Below, piece by piece: positions 26,527-35,789 of a stretch of DNA of 64,000 nt (positions within the stretch are counted from its first letter, which is position 1; each line of letters opens with the position of its first letter). Position numbers and translations under genes: made by a program. The notes under the pieces are model-generated. The model searched no databases. It was not told the DNA's origin and was given only the letters and a program-made list of their open reading frames with translations. Source of the stretch: Flavobacterium phragmitis (lineage in GTDB: Bacteria; Bacteroidota; Bacteroidia; Flavobacteriales; Flavobacteriaceae); contig NZ_FOMH01000015.1 in assembly GCF_900112575.1 (NCBI RefSeq), positions 1 through 64,000 on the forward strand, given 5' to 3'.

Positions 26527-28467
26527 TTAATATCCAGGATTTTGATACGCAGCTTTTTCAGCGACAGACATTTCCATACCATCAATTTGTCCTTGAGGTA
26601 TAGGTCTGAGATAATGATGCGCATCAATGGTTCTGGTAACAACTTCAGGCGTATGTTGTCCGTAATTAGAACCTCCTATAGAATATTTGCCAGCTATTTC
26701 ATTCCATTTCTGTGTTCTCACTAAGTCATACCAACGATAGCCTTCGCCAAAAAATTCACGAGAACGTTCTGCCAATATATAGTTAATATCAATTACTGCT
26801 GGAGTTGCGCTCGTCATTGCTACACTGTTATCCTGTATTTTAGCGGTATTTCCATTATTATCCCATTTCCATTTTCCTGCTCTGGCTCTTAATACATTTA
26901 CAAGTGATCTGGCAGTTAAAGATCCCGTGGCACCTTTTACCGCTGCTTCGGCTGCAACAAGGTACAATTCTGAGAATTTTGCTACCGGGAAAGGTCTCGT
27001 ACTTCCAGCATTTGGTTGTCCTAGTCCTCCAGCATTATCTGTTCTGTAAGGCCCTAATTTCCAGAAACCCGGATAAACAATTCTACTGATACCTTTTGGA
27101 GAAATCACATAATCTGCTCTTCCTGGTAGAACTCCTGCTCCAACCCCACTGTCTCCTTGCCCTGAAGGATAAGTAATTGCCGTTAGCGGTTCATCATTTA
27201 AGAATGTTAAAACAGCATCTCCCGGTTTAATCGTTAAACCATTCGCATTGGTAAGCGTTGCTACTCCGGTAAGGCCTGTTCCCTGAAGATTCCAATTCCC
27301 TCTAAAAACTGCGGCGAATGTTCCGTCGTATCTGGAATCATTTGTTTTATCAGCAAAAGTGTTGGTAAAAACTTCAATAGGAGGAGCCATTCTTGTCCAT
27401 GGACGCCCTAAAAACTGATTTGCTTCTCTTTGTACCGAGGAAACAGCTGCTGTTCCGTTTTTGCTTCTGATAGCAGTATAATTCCAAGTTACCATCCATC
27501 CTGCAAAATTATCCGGGGCACCACCGCTTCCATAAGTGAGACTGGCACCATTATAATATTCACTCTCCTGTGTATGATCAGCAAAAAGCATTACTTCTTT
27601 ATTTCTGTCATTTGCTCCCGCATTAACATCGTAATAAGAATCAAGCAATTCGTAAGGTCCCGGATTATTTATTCCTTCTACAGCCAGATCATAAGCCTTT
27701 TGAAAATACCACTGTGCATTATGTCCATCAGGATCTGTTCTTGGAGCATCTGGATAAGTTGGGATGTTATTTGGGTTTTCTAACCACCAAGCATAAGTAA
27801 GATATGCCTTTGCTAGAAATAGTCGCGCTACAGTTTTAGTTACTGTACCTGTCAATCTAGGTGTATCTGGAAGATCATTAACTGCTGTAACCAAATCTGG
27901 AAAAATGGCTTTTGTATATACTTCAGGAACCGTATTACGTTTAGAATATCTTGAAGGTTTGCTGTTAAACTTTAATTCTCCAGCTCCTAAATCCAATGGT
28001 ACACCTCCAAAAGTTTGCACCAATAGGAAATAATCAAACCCTCTAAAAAATTTAGATTCTGCGATTAAACTACTGGCAACTCCAACGGCAGCACCATTTT
28101 CGATAATACCACTTGCGGTATTGATATCATAATAAGAGTTATTCCATAAAACATCTGAACGACTTGAATTTGGATTAATAATACCAACTCCTGATAAATC
28201 ATGATCTTTAAAATTTCCATCAGCACTTTGTGCATAAGTCGCTTCATCTGTTCCAGTCTGGCACGCATTATAAAAATAAGCCTGACCATAAATCCAACGT
28301 AAGTGTGCATAATGAGAGGTTAATCCCTGTTTAACTCCCTGCTCTGTTTTGAAATACCCTGGTTCATAAAAATCATGAGGTTTTTCTTCTAATATATCAG
28401 AACAACTGCTTGCTAAAAGTAAAATAGCAGATCCTATAATTACATTTTTAAAAATATATCGTTTCAT
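26527..28467 (-). CDS. susD: SusD/RagB-family surface glycan-binding lipoprotein
   Basis: A 646-aa protein with a lipoprotein signal (LLLASSCSD, lipidated Cys22). It has the SusD pattern: a TPR-like helical region (VARLFLAKAYLTYAW), a variable middle, and the C-terminal block ending in LAERSREFFGEGYRWYDLVR and LRPIPQGQID. SusD proteins sit on the cell surface as the lid of the SusC transporter and hand over oligosaccharides. It is 10 bp downstream of susC. The ligand is inferred from the neighbouring enzymes to be decorated xylan oligosaccharides. Confidence 0.96.
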   Translation of the reverse strand: MKRYIFKNVIIGSAILLLASSCSDILEEKPHDFYEPGYFKTEQGVKQGLTSHYAHLRWIYGQAYFYNACQTGTDEATYAQSADGNFKDHDLSGVGIINPNSSRSDVLWNNSYYDINTASGIIENGAAVGVASSLIAESKFFRGFDYFLLVQTFGGVPLDLGAGELKFNSKPSRYSKRNTVPEVYTKAIFPDLVTAVNDLPDTPRLTGTVTKTVARLFLAKAYLTYAWWLENPNNIPTYPDAPRTDPDGHNAQWYFQKAYDLAVEGINNPGPYELLDSYYDVNAGANDRNKEVMLFADHTQESEYYNGASLTYGSGGAPDNFAGWMVTWNYTAIRSKNGTAAVSSVQREANQFLGRPWTRMAPPIEVFTNTFADKTNDSRYDGTFAAVFRGNWNLQGTGLTGVATLTNANGLTIKPGDAVLTFLNDEPLTAITYPSGQGDSGVGAGVLPGRADYVISPKGISRIVYPGFWKLGPYRTDNAGGLGQPNAGSTRPFPVAKFSELYLVAAEAAVKGATGSLTARSLVNVLRARAGKWKWDNNGNTAKIQDNSVAMTSATPAVIDINYILAERSREFFGEGYRWYDLVRTQKWNEIAGKYSIGGSNYGQHTPEVVTRTIDAHHYLRPIPQGQIDGMEMSVAEKAAYQNPGY

Positions 28468-28477
28468 AACTATGTGA

Positions 28478-31400
28478 TTAGAATGTTAAATTAAGCCCAA
28501 ATAAATAATTTCTGGTGGTAGGTGTGTTGGTACCAATAACAGAGAATCTTCTCTGATAAGAGGCTACTGCCTGATTTTCATCACCTAATGAATTGGTCTC
28601 AGGATCCATTCCAGATTTGTCATGATAAGGAGAAAATAAAACAAATGGATTCTGGGCTGTAAAATACAGTCTTAGTTTATCAATCCCCAATCCTCTTGTA
28701 AAGTTTTGATCTATAGTGTAACCAAGAGTTAGTGCTCTAATTTTTACATAAGAGGCGTCAAAATATCCCATTGTTGACATATATTTAGGATTATCTCCAC
28801 TTCTAATTCCTCGCGGATTAGGAAACTCTGCATCTCTGTTGTCTGGAGTCCAATAATCAACATCCACATTGCTGCGACGGCCATTTAATAAATTCAAGTA
28901 ACTCGCTCCACCGTACAAAGTACTAATCAGCACTCCACCGCTTTTAAAAGCACCTACTGCATTAAAATCAAATCCTTTGTATGTAAGATTCGTATTGAAG
29001 CCTCCCTGAAAGTCAGGATCAGTTTCTATAATCTGGCGATCGCTTGCATTAATGGCACGAGCTGGTGATCCATCAGCATTGTACTCTCCCGTGTATTTAA
29101 CCTTGATTGATCCTACCACCGTTCCCTGTTGGTTAATTCCAGTTGGTCCAGGCTCTAAAATTGACATATAAGGATCACCTTCCTGCCAGATTCCAATCTT
29201 TTCATAATCATAGATTGAATTTATATTATATCCAACAAACCAATTGTTTGCTTCGTCACGACTGGCACCTGATGCTAAAGCAACCAGTTTGTTCTCATTT
29301 CTATAAAAATTAACTCCCACAGACCATGTTACCCCATTAGGATTATCAAGAATAACTCCGGTTAATGATATTTCATACCCTTTGTTCTGTGTTTCTCCTA
29401 CGTTAGCAACATAACCGCTTACTCCAGAAGTTGCTGGCAATCCCACGCGTTGCAGCAGGTTTTTTGTATTTGTTTTATAATATTCAACTGTACCGGATAA
29501 ACGGTTATTAAAGAATCCAAAATCCAAACCATAGTTCCATGTAGTTGAAAACTCCCATCCTAAATTAGGATTAGGCAATTCTGTTACGTAAACTCCTGTT
29601 GAATTAGTACTTCCAAAATTGTAAGGTCTTGTACTTAATGCCCCAAGGGTTGCATAAGGAGCAACTGCCTGATTTGACGTTTCTCCATATCCTGCTCTTA
29701 ATTTCAATAAACTAATATTTTTAACATCTTTAAGGAATGATTCATTCGAAATTGTCCATCCTGCAGATACTGCTGGGTAAGTTACCCATTTGTTTCCCGG
29801 AGATAATCTTGATGAACCGTCTGAACGAATTGTACCAGAAATAAAATAGCGGTTGTCGTAAGAATACATTAACCTAGCCATATAAGATGTCAATCCCCAC
29901 TGTGTATAATCTTGATCCGCTGGATTAATTACAGCTTCCTCCTCACTCTGTCCTAAATTGTAAAACTGAAAAGCATCAGAGGTAATTCCGTTTCGAGTCA
30001 CTCGGGAACTTTGGCCTGTATATTGCTCATTTGAATACAAGCCGACAAAATTTACAGTGTGTTTCTGTGCAAAAGTTTTATCATACGTTATTAAATTTTC
30101 CAAAAGCCACTGGGTAGACCATCCGTTAGTGATTGCCGCGTTTGACAGCGTTGCAGGATTAACGTCAAAAACCCCTTGTCCTTCATAATACCCTGCATTA
30201 GAGGTACGGAAATTTAACCCCGTATTAAGTCTGTATTTCAATCCATCGATTCCTGGAATTTTAACCTCAGCAAAAATGTTGTTATAAGAACTGAAAGCCC
30301 TATTCAAATTAACATAGGAATCTCCAAGGTTTCTGATCGTTTGTCTAGTATAAACCCATTGGTCGTCTGCAGCCATACTAACTGTTCTTTTTAAGGAACC
30401 ATCTGCATTGTATGGATTCGCCAGAGGAGAAGTACCTAAAACTGTTCCTGTTCCAATATTATCTCCATTAGTTATACTGTAATTACTGTTGGTATTAAAT
30501 CCAAGACGTATAGACCTGTTCACCTGCTGGTCTAATCCCGCTCTTAAGCTAAAACGTTCAAATTTTTGTCCGGGCAATACTGCTTCTTCTTTATAATAAC
30601 CTAAACCAGCATTATAAGCTCCGCCTTCACTTCCTCCTGAAACACTTACATCATGACTGATCATTTCACCTGAACCGTACAATAAATCCTGCCAATCAGT
30701 ATTTACATTTCTGGACTCTCCAACACCGTCTACATATAAACCTGTGTAGTCGCGAAGAGCAGCAAATTTAGAAGCATCCATCATTGGGTATTTTGAAAAA
30801 ACCTGTTTAATTCCGCTAAAACCATTATAAGAAAATGTTGCTTTTTGATTTTTCTTCCCCTTTAAAGTGGTAACTAAAATTACACCATTTGCTCCACGAG
30901 AACCATAGATCGCAGTCGCCGACGCATCTTTCAAAATATCAACCGATTTAATATCTGCAGGATTAATATCCCCAATAGAACCTGCAAACGGAACTCCATC
31001 CAGTACTACCAAAGGATCATTACTACCTGTAAGGGATCTGGTTCCACGTATTCTTATCTGCATGGCTGCACCCGGTTTAGAAGATGTCTGGGTCATCTCA
31101 ACTCCCGGAAGCCTTCCTTGTAAAGCCTGTGTTATATTAGCCGCGGGTACTTCATTTAATTCCTTACCTCCCAAAGAAGCAACCGAACCCGTAACAGCCT
31201 CCTTGATCTGCGTACCGTAACCGATTACAACCACCTCTTTTAAATTATTGGAGTCTTCCTCTAAAAGTACATTGATTTTCGTTTGTCCGTTGACATTAAT
31301 TTCTTTGGTTTTGAAACCAATAAAGCTAAAAACAAGAACGCCATTTGAAGGAGTGCTTATAAGATAATTACCATCGAAGCCTGTACTCACTCCATTTTTC

Positions 31401-31567
31401 GTTCCTTTTAGATTAACATTCACTCCAGGAATTGGACCGTTCGCATCAGAAACTGTTCCTGTAACTGTTGTTTGTGCTTTCATCTGAAAGGAGATCAAAA
31501 ACAACAGAATCAAAAAACCGAAACTCTTTAGATGCTCCGATTTACTAGTAATAAAAAAATTATTCAT
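28478..31567 (-). CDS. susC: SusC/RagA-family TonB-dependent outer-membrane oligosaccharide transporter
   Basis: A 1029-aa protein with a signal peptide (ending FQMKAQ), a carboxypeptidase-like N-terminal domain (about 33-100, GTVSDANGPIPGVNVNLKG), a TonB-interaction segment (EVVVIGYGTQ, 111-120), a plug (ALQGRLPGVEM, IRIRGTRSLTGSNDPL) and a large barrel ending in NYLFGLNLTF. It imports oligosaccharides into the periplasm by TonB energy together with SusD. It is the first gene of the 31-kb minus-strand locus. Its upstream region has two LacI-type palindromes, one covering the -33 box. Confidence 0.96.
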   Translation of the reverse strand: MNNFFITSKSEHLKSFGFLILLFLISFQMKAQTTVTGTVSDANGPIPGVNVNLKGTKNGVSTGFDGNYLISTPSNGVLVFSFIGFKTKEINVNGQTKINVLLEEDSNNLKEVVVIGYGTQIKEAVTGSVASLGGKELNEVPAANITQALQGRLPGVEMTQTSSKPGAAMQIRIRGTRSLTGSNDPLVVLDGVPFAGSIGDINPADIKSVDILKDASATAIYGSRGANGVILVTTLKGKKNQKATFSYNGFSGIKQVFSKYPMMDASKFAALRDYTGLYVDGVGESRNVNTDWQDLLYGSGEMISHDVSVSGGSEGGAYNAGLGYYKEEAVLPGQKFERFSLRAGLDQQVNRSIRLGFNTNSNYSITNGDNIGTGTVLGTSPLANPYNADGSLKRTVSMAADDQWVYTRQTIRNLGDSYVNLNRAFSSYNNIFAEVKIPGIDGLKYRLNTGLNFRTSNAGYYEGQGVFDVNPATLSNAAITNGWSTQWLLENLITYDKTFAQKHTVNFVGLYSNEQYTGQSSRVTRNGITSDAFQFYNLGQSEEEAVINPADQDYTQWGLTSYMARLMYSYDNRYFISGTIRSDGSSRLSPGNKWVTYPAVSAGWTISNESFLKDVKNISLLKLRAGYGETSNQAVAPYATLGALSTRPYNFGSTNSTGVYVTELPNPNLGWEFSTTWNYGLDFGFFNNRLSGTVEYYKTNTKNLLQRVGLPATSGVSGYVANVGETQNKGYEISLTGVILDNPNGVTWSVGVNFYRNENKLVALASGASRDEANNWFVGYNINSIYDYEKIGIWQEGDPYMSILEPGPTGINQQGTVVGSIKVKYTGEYNADGSPARAINASDRQIIETDPDFQGGFNTNLTYKGFDFNAVGAFKSGGVLISTLYGGASYLNLLNGRRSNVDVDYWTPDNRDAEFPNPRGIRSGDNPKYMSTMGYFDASYVKIRALTLGYTIDQNFTRGLGIDKLRLYFTAQNPFVLFSPYHDKSGMDPETNSLGDENQAVASYQRRFSVIGTNTPTTRNYLFGLNLTF

Positions 31568-31667
31568 AAAAAATGGATTTAATTATTAAAATTGGTTTTT
31601 GTTAGTTAGTTATTCCCAATACACTTTTATGTTATGTATTATGGTATTTTCATAAGTGTATTTATTA

Positions 31668-31697
31668 CAAATATAAAAAAACATGTTTCAAAAACAA
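31668..31697 (-). promoter_or_regulatory. Probable susC promoter (Bacteroidota type)
   Basis: On the minus strand, TATATTTG (31675-31668) matches the TAnnTTTG -7 box. TTG at 31697-31695 lies 19 nt upstream, within the spacing known for Flavobacterium promoters. The -33 box lies inside the palindrome at 31694-31705. Confidence 0.6.
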
Positions 31698-31705
31698 TCG
31701 GTTGT
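31694..31705. promoter_or_regulatory. LacI-type operator candidate upstream of susC (site 1)
   Basis: The 12-mer ACAATCGGTTGT is a near-perfect palindrome with the central CG typical of LacI-family operators. It overlaps the -33 box of the susC promoter, a position fitting repression. The same sequence occurs at 34224. Confidence 0.65.
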
Positions 31706-32013
31706 GTAAATTATTTTTTATAAAGTACGAAAAAAATAGGCTTAAAAAAAATACTTATATCATATATATTTGAAAAATATTGAATATTTATCAAATCTAA
31801 CTACAACGTTTTAGTTAAATTTGAGAAAAAAATATCATTTAATAAAAATTGTTAAAGAAAATATAAAAAGAATCTGCTGTTTCTTTTATTACTTCAAAAG
31901 ACTTAAAAAGTAGCTGTCAAAACCTAGAAATACTATTAATTACTAAGAAAAATATTAATACTTACAAATAAGTCATTAATCCTATCATTATTCATCTTTC
32001 ATAAAAAATAAAA

Positions 32014-32025
32014 ACAATCGATTGC
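32014..32025. promoter_or_regulatory. LacI-type operator candidate upstream of susC (site 2)
   Basis: ACAATCGATTGC contains the perfect 10-bp palindrome CAATCGATTG. It lies 320 bp upstream of site 1 and could form a loop with it. It directly follows the NUDIX-gene terminator. Confidence 0.55.
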
Positions 32026-32031
32026 TTTGCA

Positions 32032-32064
32032 TAAAAAAACCTTCCAACATTGTGATGGAAGGTT
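32032..32064 (-). terminator. Rho-independent terminator after the NUDIX regulator gene
   Basis: A nine-pair stem (AACCTTCCA at 32038-32046 with TGGAAGGTT at 32056-32064) is followed on the minus strand by a run of seven T. It lies about 180 bp after the NUDIX stop and separates that transcript from susC. Confidence 0.85.
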
Positions 32065-32242
32065 TAATAAATTAAAAACAGATTTTTGTTTAACGGATTA
32101 ACTACTTAAAAGGTACCTTTGTATTATATAGTTTCAAATCCTATCCAAAAGATTCATTTATATTATACGGGACATACCTAATAACTTTTTACAGCTATCA
32201 TATTCATAGCTTAAAGCAATTAAAAGTTCAGGCAAATACTAT

Positions 32243-32953
32243 TTAAAAATTGAAGTTGAATTTTGTACTCCACAGCATATCGCTTTCCAATATATTTAGA
32301 CAATAGAATTTTGCGGCTCGATAGGAGACTCCCTCTTCTTTTTCATCTAAGGCATTAACTAGTTCTCTCTGTAAAATCTTCCTTCTAAAATTGACTTTAT
32401 TTATTTCGATTCCTAATATCTCCTCATACAAATGAACCACCTGAAGCAAGGTAAACTTTTCAGGTAAAAGTTTAAAACCTACTGCACTGCAATGCATATT
32501 CTTTTTTAGTTCTCTTAAACTAAAGTCTAAAATCGGCAGATATTTCGCTTCCAGACAAGCCACATCATTTACATCAATCCAATTCATGTCCGAACTCAGG
32601 TTTTCATTATTGGCATCCGTTTTCCCTCCTCTTACCAAGGCATAAAATCCAATCGCAACATTCTCTCCAAACAAAGAAGAATCGTATTCGAATGCTTTTA
32701 ACTGTTCTAAAAAGAAATCATCTGAAAATATAGATTCTCTTACTATTTTTTGTGCTGTATTGAACATTGTCTCTCCTAAAGGCAATGAAGCACCTGGCAA
32801 TTTCCATTTGTCTTCCGTAAAATCAATTTCATTTTTAATTACGAGCACTTTTAGCTTTCTCTCTTCAAAACAGAATATTGTGCAATTTATTTCTATATTA
32901 TTTTTAAGACTCATTTCATTGCATGTTCTTTTTCCCAATTCCTCCTTTTTCAT
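32243..32953 (-). CDS. NUDIX-domain transcriptional regulator with winged-helix (AraR/XylR/NrtR-like)
   Basis: A 236-aa cytoplasmic protein. The N-terminal part (about 15-145) is a NUDIX fold (KLPGASLPLGE, then IVRES), but the catalytic box is degraded: no EExG follows the RE pair. The C-terminal part (LLPEKFTLLQVVHLYEEILG, then NFRRKILQRELV) is the winged-helix domain of NrtR-type regulators. In Bacteroidota, proteins of this build control arabinose or xylose use and bind a sugar or its product through the dead NUDIX domain. It follows the cytoplasmic GH43 gene by 21 bp. I infer that it senses a pentose intermediate; targets are unknown. Confidence 0.85.
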   Translation of the reverse strand: MKKEELGKRTCNEMSLKNNIEINCTIFCFEERKLKVLVIKNEIDFTEDKWKLPGASLPLGETMFNTAQKIVRESIFSDDFFLEQLKAFEYDSSLFGENVAIGFYALVRGGKTDANNENLSSDMNWIDVNDVACLEAKYLPILDFSLRELKKNMHCSAVGFKLLPEKFTLLQVVHLYEEILGIEINKVNFRRKILQRELVNALDEKEEGVSYRAAKFYCLNILESDMLWSTKFNFNF

Positions 32954-32974
32954 AGAAACAAAATTAAATCACCA

Positions 32975-34009
32975 TCAATCAAACGACCTTCTTATTCCAT
33001 ACGGATCAATTGTAACAATTGACCCGTCTTCTAAATAATCTATTTTAGTTACTTTTATGCTTCGTAAATGGGTTACTCCTTTAGACAGACTCGAATCGTG
33101 GTAAAACAAATACCACTCCCCTTCCACTTCACAAATCGAATGATGTGATGTCCATCCTACAACAGGATTTAAAATTCTTCCCTGATATGTAAACGGCCCA
33201 TAAGGATTATCTCCAATAGCATAACAGATAAAATGTGTATCTCCTGTTGAATAAGAGAAATAATATTTTCCGTTGTATTTGTGAACCCATGAAGCCTCAA
33301 AAAAACGACGATTGTTATCTCCTGCCAAAATCACTTTCCCTTTTTCATCCAAAATTTGAATTTCTTTTGGCTCTTCAGCAAATTCCAGCATATCATCACG
33401 AAGCAAAGCTACGATTGGAGCTAAAGCAGGTTCATTGCCAAACGGTTCTTCGTTATTGGAATCGTATATATTATTTCGATATTTCTGAAGCTGTCCGCCC
33501 CAGATACCCCCAAAATAAATATAGTGTTTGCCATCTTCGTCTTCAAAAACTGCCGGATCAATACTGTAACTTCCTTTTATAGCATCTGGTTGCGGTACAA
33601 AAGGACCTTCTGGCGAATCGCCTATCGCCACTCCAATCTGGAAAATTCCGTTGGCACGTTTGGCTGGAAAATACAAATAGTACTTTCCATTTTTATGCGC
33701 CGCATCGGGTGCCCACATCTGTTTTTCGGCCCAAGCCACATCATCAACATGAAGTGCTACTCCGTTATCCACAACTTCAGAGGATATCGTATCCATCGAA
33801 AAAACGTGATAATCCTCCATCCCGAAATGGTCGCCGTTATCGTTAAACGGAATTCCGGCATCTATATCATGCGACGGATAAATGTAAATCTTCCCATTGA
33901 ATACATGCGCCGAAGGATCGGCCGTATAAATATGAGATACTAAAGGCTTCGAAATCGCCAAATCATTAATTTCCTCAAAATTAATGTGTTCAATGCTATC
34001 TTCAGGCAT
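32975..34009 (-). CDS. Cytoplasmic GH43 beta-xylosidase-like enzyme
   Basis: A 344-aa single-domain GH43 without signal peptide or membrane segment. The active-site residues are base D31 (YTADPSAHVF), D151 (YSIDPAVFEDEDG) and acid E238 (RRFFEASWVHKY). The size and the lack of a C-terminal sandwich fit intracellular GH43 enzymes that finish short xylo- or arabinoxylo-oligosaccharides. It is the first gene of a two-gene transcript with the NUDIX regulator, and two LacI-type palindromes lie 215-300 bp upstream of the start. Thus the last hydrolysis step and a pentose sensor seem to be co-controlled. Confidence 0.88.
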   Translation of the reverse strand: MPEDSIEHINFEEINDLAISKPLVSHIYTADPSAHVFNGKIYIYPSHDIDAGIPFNDNGDHFGMEDYHVFSMDTISSEVVDNGVALHVDDVAWAEKQMWAPDAAHKNGKYYLYFPAKRANGIFQIGVAIGDSPEGPFVPQPDAIKGSYSIDPAVFEDEDGKHYIYFGGIWGGQLQKYRNNIYDSNNEEPFGNEPALAPIVALLRDDMLEFAEEPKEIQILDEKGKVILAGDNNRRFFEASWVHKYNGKYYFSYSTGDTHFICYAIGDNPYGPFTYQGRILNPVVGWTSHHSICEVEGEWYLFYHDSSLSKGVTHLRSIKVTKIDYLEDGSIVTIDPYGIRRSFD

Positions 34010-34223
34010 AGTATGGTGTTCTATTAAATAATTTAAACTCTTTTCTCTTAAAACCCTCTTTTTATCTTACCTCAAAGAATAGATCTTATTTTATTCTTTA
34101 TAATTCAATCTCACATTATTTGAGAAAGGACTTACTTAAGATGAGAACAAGGATTAATGAATGCAGCACATACACCTACTGCTATTCCTTTTAATGAAGT
34201 AATTATTCATTTAAAACAAACAA

Positions 34224-34235
34224 ACAATCGGTTGT
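34224..34235. promoter_or_regulatory. LacI-type operator candidate upstream of cytoplasmic GH43 (site 3)
   Basis: ACAATCGGTTGT is identical to site 1 before susC, including the flanking GTAAA. It lies 215 bp upstream of the GH43 start. Confidence 0.6.
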
Positions 34236-34300
34236 GTAAAATTATACAAAAAAACATATCCTGCAAGTACAGCAAGTTTAATTTAGGTTATTTCAGCTAA

Positions 34301-34312
34301 ACAATCGATTGT
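34301..34312. promoter_or_regulatory. LacI-type operator candidate, perfect palindrome (site 4)
   Basis: ACAATCGATTGT is a perfect 12-bp palindrome, extended to 14 bp (34300-34313). It is the best match among the five copies and lies 66 bp from site 3, about six helical turns, on the same face of DNA. Confidence 0.65.
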
Positions 34313-34419
34313 TAGATAATTTATCAAAGTGTAGGCTATATTTAGTATTGCCACTTAATAATAATTTAATATTTTTAACTCATTATATAAGGAGTAATGC
34401 TATATAAGATCTAATTTTA

Positions 34420-34459
34420 TACAAAAAAACTGCTATTACATAAAATGCAACAGCAGTTT
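34420..34459 (-). terminator. Rho-independent terminator of the LacI-type regulator gene
   Basis: On the minus strand AAACTGCT pairs with AGCAGTTT, and the inner bases can pair further with wobbles to leave a TTT loop, giving about 15 pairs. A run of T follows. It is 20 bp after the lacI-type stop codon. Confidence 0.85.
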
Positions 34460-34479
34460 CTTTCTTTGTCTCAAAAAAT

Positions 34480-35511
34480 TCAGGCTCTTTTAGATGATTC
34501 CCGAATTAGCACTTCTGTATTTAAAAAAGTTATTTCTTTAGCTTCCTCTTCTTTACGAGATCCAATAGTATCTATCACAATATTTGCCGCAGCCTTACCC
34601 ATTTTGTCTGCAGGATGCGTTATAGTCGAAATATTAGGTTCAATTATTTCTGATATAGGGTCGTTATTAAAACCAATTACGGCAAAATCCTGAGGGACCT
34701 TGATTCCTCTTTTTTTTGCGGTTTGTACAGCACTGACAGCTAGAATATCTCCCGGGGCAAATAGTCCGTCCGGTGGTACTTTTAAACCAAACAGCTTCTG
34801 ACAGGCTTTGACTCCGGCATCATAAGTCATTGCCTTAAGATTTATAATCCATTCTTCTTTCACTGGTAAACCATGATCTGTCAAGGCATCAAGATATCCC
34901 CTTTTCCTTTCTTTATAAAGATTTCCAAATTCTGCTCCAGCAGTCAGATGTGCAATTCTTTTGCAGCCTTGATCGATAAGATGTTTTGTTGCTTTATAAC
35001 CAGCAGTATAATTATCAATGACCACTCTAAAAGTATTATAACCTTTAGGAACACGATCAACAAACACAAGGGGAATATTGTTATTGGAAAATTGTTGGAA
35101 ATGGGAAGTATCTTTTGTCTCCATTGCCAACGAACAAATTACACCACTCACTCTGCTACTGTAAAGCGATTTAGTCATATTAACTTCATCTTCATACGAA
35201 TCGTGCGACTGCATAATAATCACTGAATAATCAGATTTTCTGGCAGTAACCTCAATTCCGCTAATTAATGACGATAAAAACGGCTGTGTAATGGTAGGGA
35301 TCAAAACACCAATCGTTTTGGTTTTATTGCCTCTTAATCCTGCTGCCAGAGTATTGGGAACAAACCCCATCTCCTCAGCAGTTTTCTTAACTTTTTTAAT
35401 TGTCTTATCACTTATGCTATGATGATCCTTCAAAGCTCTTGAAATGGTCGAAGTAGCCAGATTAAGTCGCTCTGCAATATCATAAATAGTTACAGGTCTA
35501 TGTTCTTCCAT
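34480..35511 (-). CDS. LacI-family transcriptional regulator
   Basis: A 343-aa protein with an N-terminal LacI helix-turn-helix (TIYDIAERLNLATSTISRAL, residues about 8-27), hinge (NTLAAGLRGNKTKTIGVLIP) and a periplasmic-binding-protein-like sensor domain (GISLI-type core, AVIGFNNDPISEIIEPNISTI). It lies between its likely target genes, the cytoplasmic GH43 operon and the GH3-tkt operon, and close to susCD. Five palindromes with a central CG, the type bound by LacI proteins, flank these genes. I infer a local repressor or dual regulator that senses a sugar from the substrate. The effector cannot be read from the sequence. Confidence 0.93.
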   Translation of the reverse strand: MEEHRPVTIYDIAERLNLATSTISRALKDHHSISDKTIKKVKKTAEEMGFVPNTLAAGLRGNKTKTIGVLIPTITQPFLSSLISGIEVTARKSDYSVIIMQSHDSYEDEVNMTKSLYSSRVSGVICSLAMETKDTSHFQQFSNNNIPLVFVDRVPKGYNTFRVVIDNYTAGYKATKHLIDQGCKRIAHLTAGAEFGNLYKERKRGYLDALTDHGLPVKEEWIINLKAMTYDAGVKACQKLFGLKVPPDGLFAPGDILAVSAVQTAKKRGIKVPQDFAVIGFNNDPISEIIEPNISTITHPADKMGKAAANIVIDTIGSRKEEEAKEITFLNTEVLIRESSKRA

Positions 35512-35713
35512 TACTATATAATTAGTCGTAAATATAACTATAATTTCAAAAAAAATGAATTTGAGTCTTGTATTATTTTTTCATTATTCGATACAAATCC
35601 ATATTTAAATAATAAAAACTTATAATTTACCATAAAAACTTATGGACTAAATAAAAAAACACACTTTTTCCTAAAAAAATATTTCATGTTTGATTTATTT
35701 TGCTTTCCTTTAC

Positions 35714-35725
35714 GCAATCGGTTGT
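35714..35725. promoter_or_regulatory. LacI-type operator candidate upstream of plus-strand GH3 (site 5)
   Basis: GCAATCGGTTGT matches sites 1 and 3 in 11 of 12 positions. It lies 65 bp upstream of the GH3 start and about 200 bp upstream of the divergent lacI-type gene, so it could act on both. Confidence 0.6.
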
Positions 35726-35789
35726 TTTTAATTTTATTAATTAAAAAACTTATCTAAATCACGAGCCATTTCCATAAAAATCAATTCGT

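Larger units (their letters stand above)
31568..32242. other. Non-coding control region between susC and the NUDIX regulator
   Basis: This 675-bp AT-rich gap carries no convincing ORF. It holds the susC promoter, two LacI-type palindromes and the terminator of the upstream NUDIX gene, all listed separately. The long distance from promoter to susC start (about 95 nt) leaves an untranslated leader, in which I see no known riboswitch. Confidence 0.7.
34010..34479. other. Non-coding region between lacI-type gene and cytoplasmic GH43
   Basis: This gap of 470 bp has no plausible ORF. It contains two LacI-type palindromes (34224 and 34301) and the lacI-type terminator, listed separately. I found no full TTG-N-TAnnTTTG promoter for the GH43 gene here. 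Confidence 0.6.

Noticed and set aside
33524..33943. 139-aa plus-strand ORF within the cytoplasmic GH43
   Set aside because: Antisense shadow of a gene with all catalytic motifs in place.
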